A DNA stretch of 64,000 nt from Acidobacteriota bacterium (lineage in GTDB: Bacteria > Acidobacteriota > Terriglobia > Acidiferrales > UBA7541): the NCBI GenBank assembly GCA_013289665.1, contig JABCZN010000002.1:62001-126000 (forward strand), read 5' to 3'. The number at the start of each line of letters is the position of its first letter. Position 1 is the stretch's first letter. A program made the position numbers and the translations under genes. Below, in pieces: positions 60,875-64,000 of this stretch. The notes below the pieces were generated by a model. It saw nothing but the letters and a program-made list of their open reading frames with translations. It was not told where the DNA came from and ran no database searches.

Positions 60875-63856
60875 TCAGAACGTAAAGGTAACTTGCAGAT
60901 CGAGCCGGCGATTCGACGAGGAATCATTGTACGGTCGGCCGGCCGCTCCATTTGACTCGCCAAACAGCGGCGACCCCAAATTACCGATCGGCGTGCCAAC
61001 ATTGTCATTGTTGAAGATGTTTCGCCCGATCACTCCAATCGTCAGCGCGTAGCGGCGGTTCGTCGCCCCGGCGTCCCCTCCGCGGCCTCCACCGCCGCCA
61101 CGGCCCGGCCCCCGGCCAAATGTTCCTCCGCCCATGCCTCCGCCTCCTCCGCCGCCGCCGGAAGCGCCCTCGACCGCGGGTCCGAATCCAAACGTCTTGC
61201 TGACACGCAGGTTCGTAGAGAAGCGTCCCGGCCCTTCCCCGAAATAAACGGGAATCGGCGTATACGCACCGATCGTCGGATTCGCATTGAAGCAGCCAAA
61301 TTTTGTCTGCGTCGTCGGCGCACACGCCGCAAATCCAGGCCTGGTGTTGAACACATTGCTCTCGTAAGGGTCCGTGCCCGTCGTGATGTTAAACGGAATC
61401 CCCGAACTAGCAATCACGAACGGGCTTAAACGAAAACCCCTGGGCAGCCCAATCGTTCCACCCAGGAAGAGCCGGTTGCGAATATCGAAACTCGCACGGC
61501 CGTAATCCTGCCGCAAATCTAACGGATTCGACGGGAAGCTGTTCACGCCGGACGTGTCGCTGTTCGCGTGATTGTAGGTGTAGTAGCCGAAGAGGGAGAG
61601 CTTCGCGCCCAATTGCACCCTGCCATTGACGATCAACTGGTTCTGCTCGAAGTCCGCCGCCGACTGATACTGGAAAATATTTCCCTCGTTTGTGATGGGG
61701 CGCCCGGCAAGCGTCGTGGCGGTCGCCGGGAGGAACGCATTGAGGTTGTTCGTGTAGAACTGGTGGTCGCCGCGGGAGTTCAGATACGTCACCGCGATAT
61801 TGGCAAACTTCGTAATTTGCCGTTCCAATGTGACGCCTGTCTGGATCGTGTACGGCGTCCGTAAATTGTTGTTGTTCTGATACTGGGTGGTGAACTGTGT
61901 GCCCGGCTGGCCGGAGTTTGGCGGGGGATTCGGGACCGGCAGAAAGAACGGGGGATTCTGGATCTGCAGTTGTTGCTGCAACGGGTTGAGCACATTAAAC
62001 CGCTGCTCTGTCTCCACCAGATCATAGGTGAACCGGTCATAGAACATCCCAAAGCCCGCGCGCAGCACGGTCTTCGGCGGATTCTTTTTATTCCCCCCGA
62101 TTCCCCAGGCCAATCCGACTCGCGGCGCAAAATCGGATTTGTCGCTGAAGTTGTTTTGCGTCTCGAAGCGCAGGCCGTAGCTCAAGGTCAGGTTCGGTCG
62201 AACCTTCCAATCGTCCTGGATGAAAAGCCCCGCATCCACCAACGTCACCGTCGAAGGAATGATTTGCGTGCCGCCTCCGGCCGGAATCGTTTCTGTGAAG
62301 TTCGTGGCGCCGCCGCCTCGGCTCTGAATCTGGGGAATGGTCATGCCCTGTGCGAGCAGTTGTAGGGTGAGTTGATACGCTTCGATGGGTGTCAGAACAC
62401 ACGGATTTGGCGGGGGCGCGGAGCAGGTCGGGCTAGGCCGCGAGCCAAACGAAAACGTCCCCGTGAAATTGTTGCTTACCTGGTCGCGGTCATCGGTGGC
62501 GCGAATCCTGCCGCCAAATTTCCAGGCGTGCTTGCCGTAATTCAGGAAAGTGGTGTTCTGGTACTCGTAGCGCTTCTGAATGTCCGAGGTGCCGAACCCG
62601 CCGCTGCCGTTTCCCTTGAATGCTCCGCCAACGTCCACAGTCGCGCCGGTTTCTAGCGGCGTGCTCTCGGTATCGGCATGCACAAATTGAAACCGCGATT
62701 CGTTGATCGCATGCGCGCCGATGATCTGCGTGTCCGTGGCCTGAAACGTGTGCTCCACCCCCAGCGTGTCGGTCCCCAACTGCGGCAGATTGAACTGCCC
62801 TACGTTGGCGTTTGTTCCGACGTCCCGATAATACTGGTAGCGCACTGTCAGCGTGTTGTTCGGCGTGATCTGGTAATCGATCCGCGGGCTGAGGTTGGTG
62901 CGGGTCTGGGGGTTTGCCACCGCGAGACTCTCGGGAACAATCGCGAAGTTGTTGGCCGGATCGAGCACCTGGGCGCTGACTACGTTTAGCGCCCCGATGT
63001 TGCGCCGCTCAATGTTAAAGAAGAACGATGCCTTCTTGTTGATCGGCCCGCCGATGTTTCCGCTGTACTGCTCGGAGTTGTAGTCTGGCGGCGACACACC
63101 GGCCTGCGTGGTTTCGAACGGATTTCTGGAGTTGAACGCCGAAGCATTTCCGAGCATTTGCAACTGCCCGTGCAACTTGTCCGTTCCCGGCTTCGTAAAG
63201 ATCTCGATGCGTCCATAGCCCAGCTTGTCGTACTCGGACGAAAACGGATTCTGGTTGATGCGAATCTCGCGGATCGACGCTTTCGGCGGCAATTGCCCGG
63301 CGGTAAAGCCGTCAATATAGATTTGCCCGCCGTTCGGGCCCGCCGACGGCCCGGCGAGCGCCTGCAACTCCGATGACAACTCGTCGGGATCGTCAGAGAG
63401 CGCTTCCAGATCCTTCCCTTGCAAGACGATGCTGTTGGCGTTGTTCTGTGGGCTGACATCCAGCTGTGTCGTGGAGGCGGTCACTTCCACTTTTTCCTTC
63501 TCGACTTCCAGAGTAAGCGGAATGTTCAAGCTCAGGGATTGTCCGGCGGCCAGCGAAACGCCGTTCTTGTCGAACATGGCAAAACCCGCGGCCACGGCCT
63601 TGATTTCATAGCTTCCCGGTGCCAGATTCTTGAATTCGTAAATGCCATCTTTGTTGGTGGTGGTGTCCACGGAAGCGCCCGACGGCGTTGTCAACAACAC
63701 GGTCGCGCCCACCAGCGTCGCCCCGGATGGGTCCGTCACCTGGCCGCGTATCACTCCGGTCTGGTTTTGCGCGCGGCACGGCAATGCCACCAGGATGGCC
63801 AACAGCAACGACAGAACGCCGCTTCGCCAAAGTCTCTCCGTCACGTTGTTTCGCAT
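60875..63856 (-). CDS. Oar-like TonB-dependent receptor
   Basis: 993 residues from the ATG at 63856, chosen because a signal peptide starts there (LLLAILVALPCRA); the frame stays open upstream to 63946. Carboxypeptidase-regulatory-like domain (GVIRGQVTDPSGATLVGATV), a plug and a beta-barrel ending in Phe (LDLQVTFTF). A glycine-rich stretch with runs of up to eight Gly lies near residues 900-935, close to the C terminus, as in many acidobacterial Oar-like proteins. The substrate is unknown. The start has only weak ribosome-binding support. Confidence 0.87.
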   Translation of the reverse strand: MRNNVTERLWRSGVLSLLLAILVALPCRAQNQTGVIRGQVTDPSGATLVGATVLLTTPSGASVDTTTNKDGIYEFKNLAPGSYEIKAVAAGFAMFDKNGVSLAAGQSLSLNIPLTLEVEKEKVEVTASTTQLDVSPQNNANSIVLQGKDLEALSDDPDELSSELQALAGPSAGPNGGQIYIDGFTAGQLPPKASIREIRINQNPFSSEYDKLGYGRIEIFTKPGTDKLHGQLQMLGNASAFNSRNPFETTQAGVSPPDYNSEQYSGNIGGPINKKASFFFNIERRNIGALNVVSAQVLDPANNFAIVPESLAVANPQTRTNLSPRIDYQITPNNTLTVRYQYYRDVGTNANVGQFNLPQLGTDTLGVEHTFQATDTQIIGAHAINESRFQFVHADTESTPLETGATVDVGGAFKGNGSGGFGTSDIQKRYEYQNTTFLNYGKHAWKFGGRIRATDDRDQVSNNFTGTFSFGSRPSPTCSAPPPNPCVLTPIEAYQLTLQLLAQGMTIPQIQSRGGGATNFTETIPAGGGTQIIPSTVTLVDAGLFIQDDWKVRPNLTLSYGLRFETQNNFSDKSDFAPRVGLAWGIGGNKKNPPKTVLRAGFGMFYDRFTYDLVETEQRFNVLNPLQQQLQIQNPPFFLPVPNPPPNSGQPGTQFTTQYQNNNNLRTPYTIQTGVTLERQITKFANIAVTYLNSRGDHQFYTNNLNAFLPATATTLAGRPITNEGNIFQYQSAADFEQNQLIVNGRVQLGAKLSLFGYYTYNHANSDTSGVNSFPSNPLDLRQDYGRASFDIRNRLFLGGTIGLPRGFRLSPFVIASSGIPFNITTGTDPYESNVFNTRPGFAACAPTTQTKFGCFNANPTIGAYTPIPVYFGEGPGRFSTNLRVSKTFGFGPAVEGASGGGGGGGGMGGGTFGRGPGRGGGGGRGGDAGATNRRYALTIGVIGRNIFNNDNVGTPIGNLGSPLFGESNGAAGRPYNDSSSNRRLDLQVTFTF

Positions 63857-64000
63857 CTCTCGACGATTCCGCCCCTCTGCAATTTCCGTCCCCAACACCG
63901 GCGCTATTGCCCCGCCGCGTCTCCTCCGCCGTTGCTCAAACTCCACGGCGTCAAAATGCTCGAAGCTTGTTCCTGTGTCGTGGCTTGCAGAAGAGGTTCC
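63857..64000. other. Right edge, upstream of the Oar-like receptor
   Basis: The receptor frame extends to 63946 without a good start. Beyond it no feature is supported before the window ends. Confidence 0.4.

Noticed and set aside
61070..61170. Glycine-codon-rich stretch resembling a tandem repeat or insertion
   Set aside because: It is in frame inside the receptor and such glycine-rich ends are common in acidobacterial Oar-like proteins.
1..64000. tRNA, rRNA, CRISPR arrays, insertion sequences and attachment sites
   Set aside because: I read the intergenic stretches for these and found none that could be supported.

Overview
The window looks like chromosome of a GC-rich Gram-negative bacterium, most likely an acidobacterium (Acidobacteriota, class Terriglobia). 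This is inferred from two large outer-membrane receptors with N-terminal carboxypeptidase-regulatory-like domains (one Oar-like with a glycine-rich C-terminal stretch), abundant PilZ and PAS/GAF kinase genes, the heme gene order, and short dispersed palindromes. I saw no rRNA, tRNA, CRISPR array or insertion sequence.

Layout. 1-3.5 kb: the end of a zinc-ribbon/PilZ protein and a secreted M14-type peptidase. 3.7-11.4 kb (minus strand): a complete chemosensory operon in transcription order mcp-cheW-cheR-cheA-cheB-cheY-cheX, with a terminator just upstream that separates it from a small TonB-C-terminal-domain protein. 12.2-16.3 kb (plus): a three-gene module of PAS/GAF histidine kinase, single-domain receiver and sigma-54 enhancer-binding regulator. 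16.4-29.3 kb (plus): a second chemosensory locus with a degenerate PilZ-like protein, an all-helical protein of unknown family, a pseudo-receiver/DHp-only protein, a CheY, three CheW proteins, a sensor-less MCP, CheR, a hybrid CheA with two Hpt domains and a receiver, CheB, a pseudo-receiver/DUF4388 (PATAN-type) protein and a receiver/coiled-coil protein. The gene set resembles pilus-linked (Pil-Chp/Pix) systems. A 15-bp palindrome, GTYTCA-N3-TGAGAC, occurs upstream of both the kinase/sigma-54 module and the second locus and is a candidate operator tying them together.

29.4-31.7 kb (minus): a lower-GC island with a predicted PD-(D/E)XK nuclease fused to a DUF2075/SF1 helicase-like ATPase and a possible small companion gene. 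31.9-36.3 kb: a small Tat-exported protein with an amidase, then a PAS-GAF-PAS hybrid histidine kinase. 36.6-37.8 kb: two small membrane proteins (DUF421, DUF4337).

37.8-50.7 kb: heme biosynthesis in two arms around one divergent promoter region. The minus-strand arm is hemX-hemA-hemC-hemD-hemB-hemL, ending in DUF4337. The plus-strand arm is a TonB-dependent receptor, then hemE-hemN-hemY. Together they run from glutamyl-tRNA to protoporphyrin IX; no ferrochelatase is in the window.

50.7-64 kb: acyl-CoA thioesterase, TPR protein, SAM methyltransferase, a small PilZ protein, SYLF lipid-binding protein, LON-domain protein, a magnesium-chelatase-like AAA+ ATPase with a VWA protein, a thioredoxin-fold protein, and a minus-strand block of an Oar-like receptor, a Tat-exported SpdH-like flavoprotein and a 51-residue basic protein followed by a clear intrinsic terminator. 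Two copies of a ~118-bp two-hairpin repeat lie at 33.75 and 44.17 kb.
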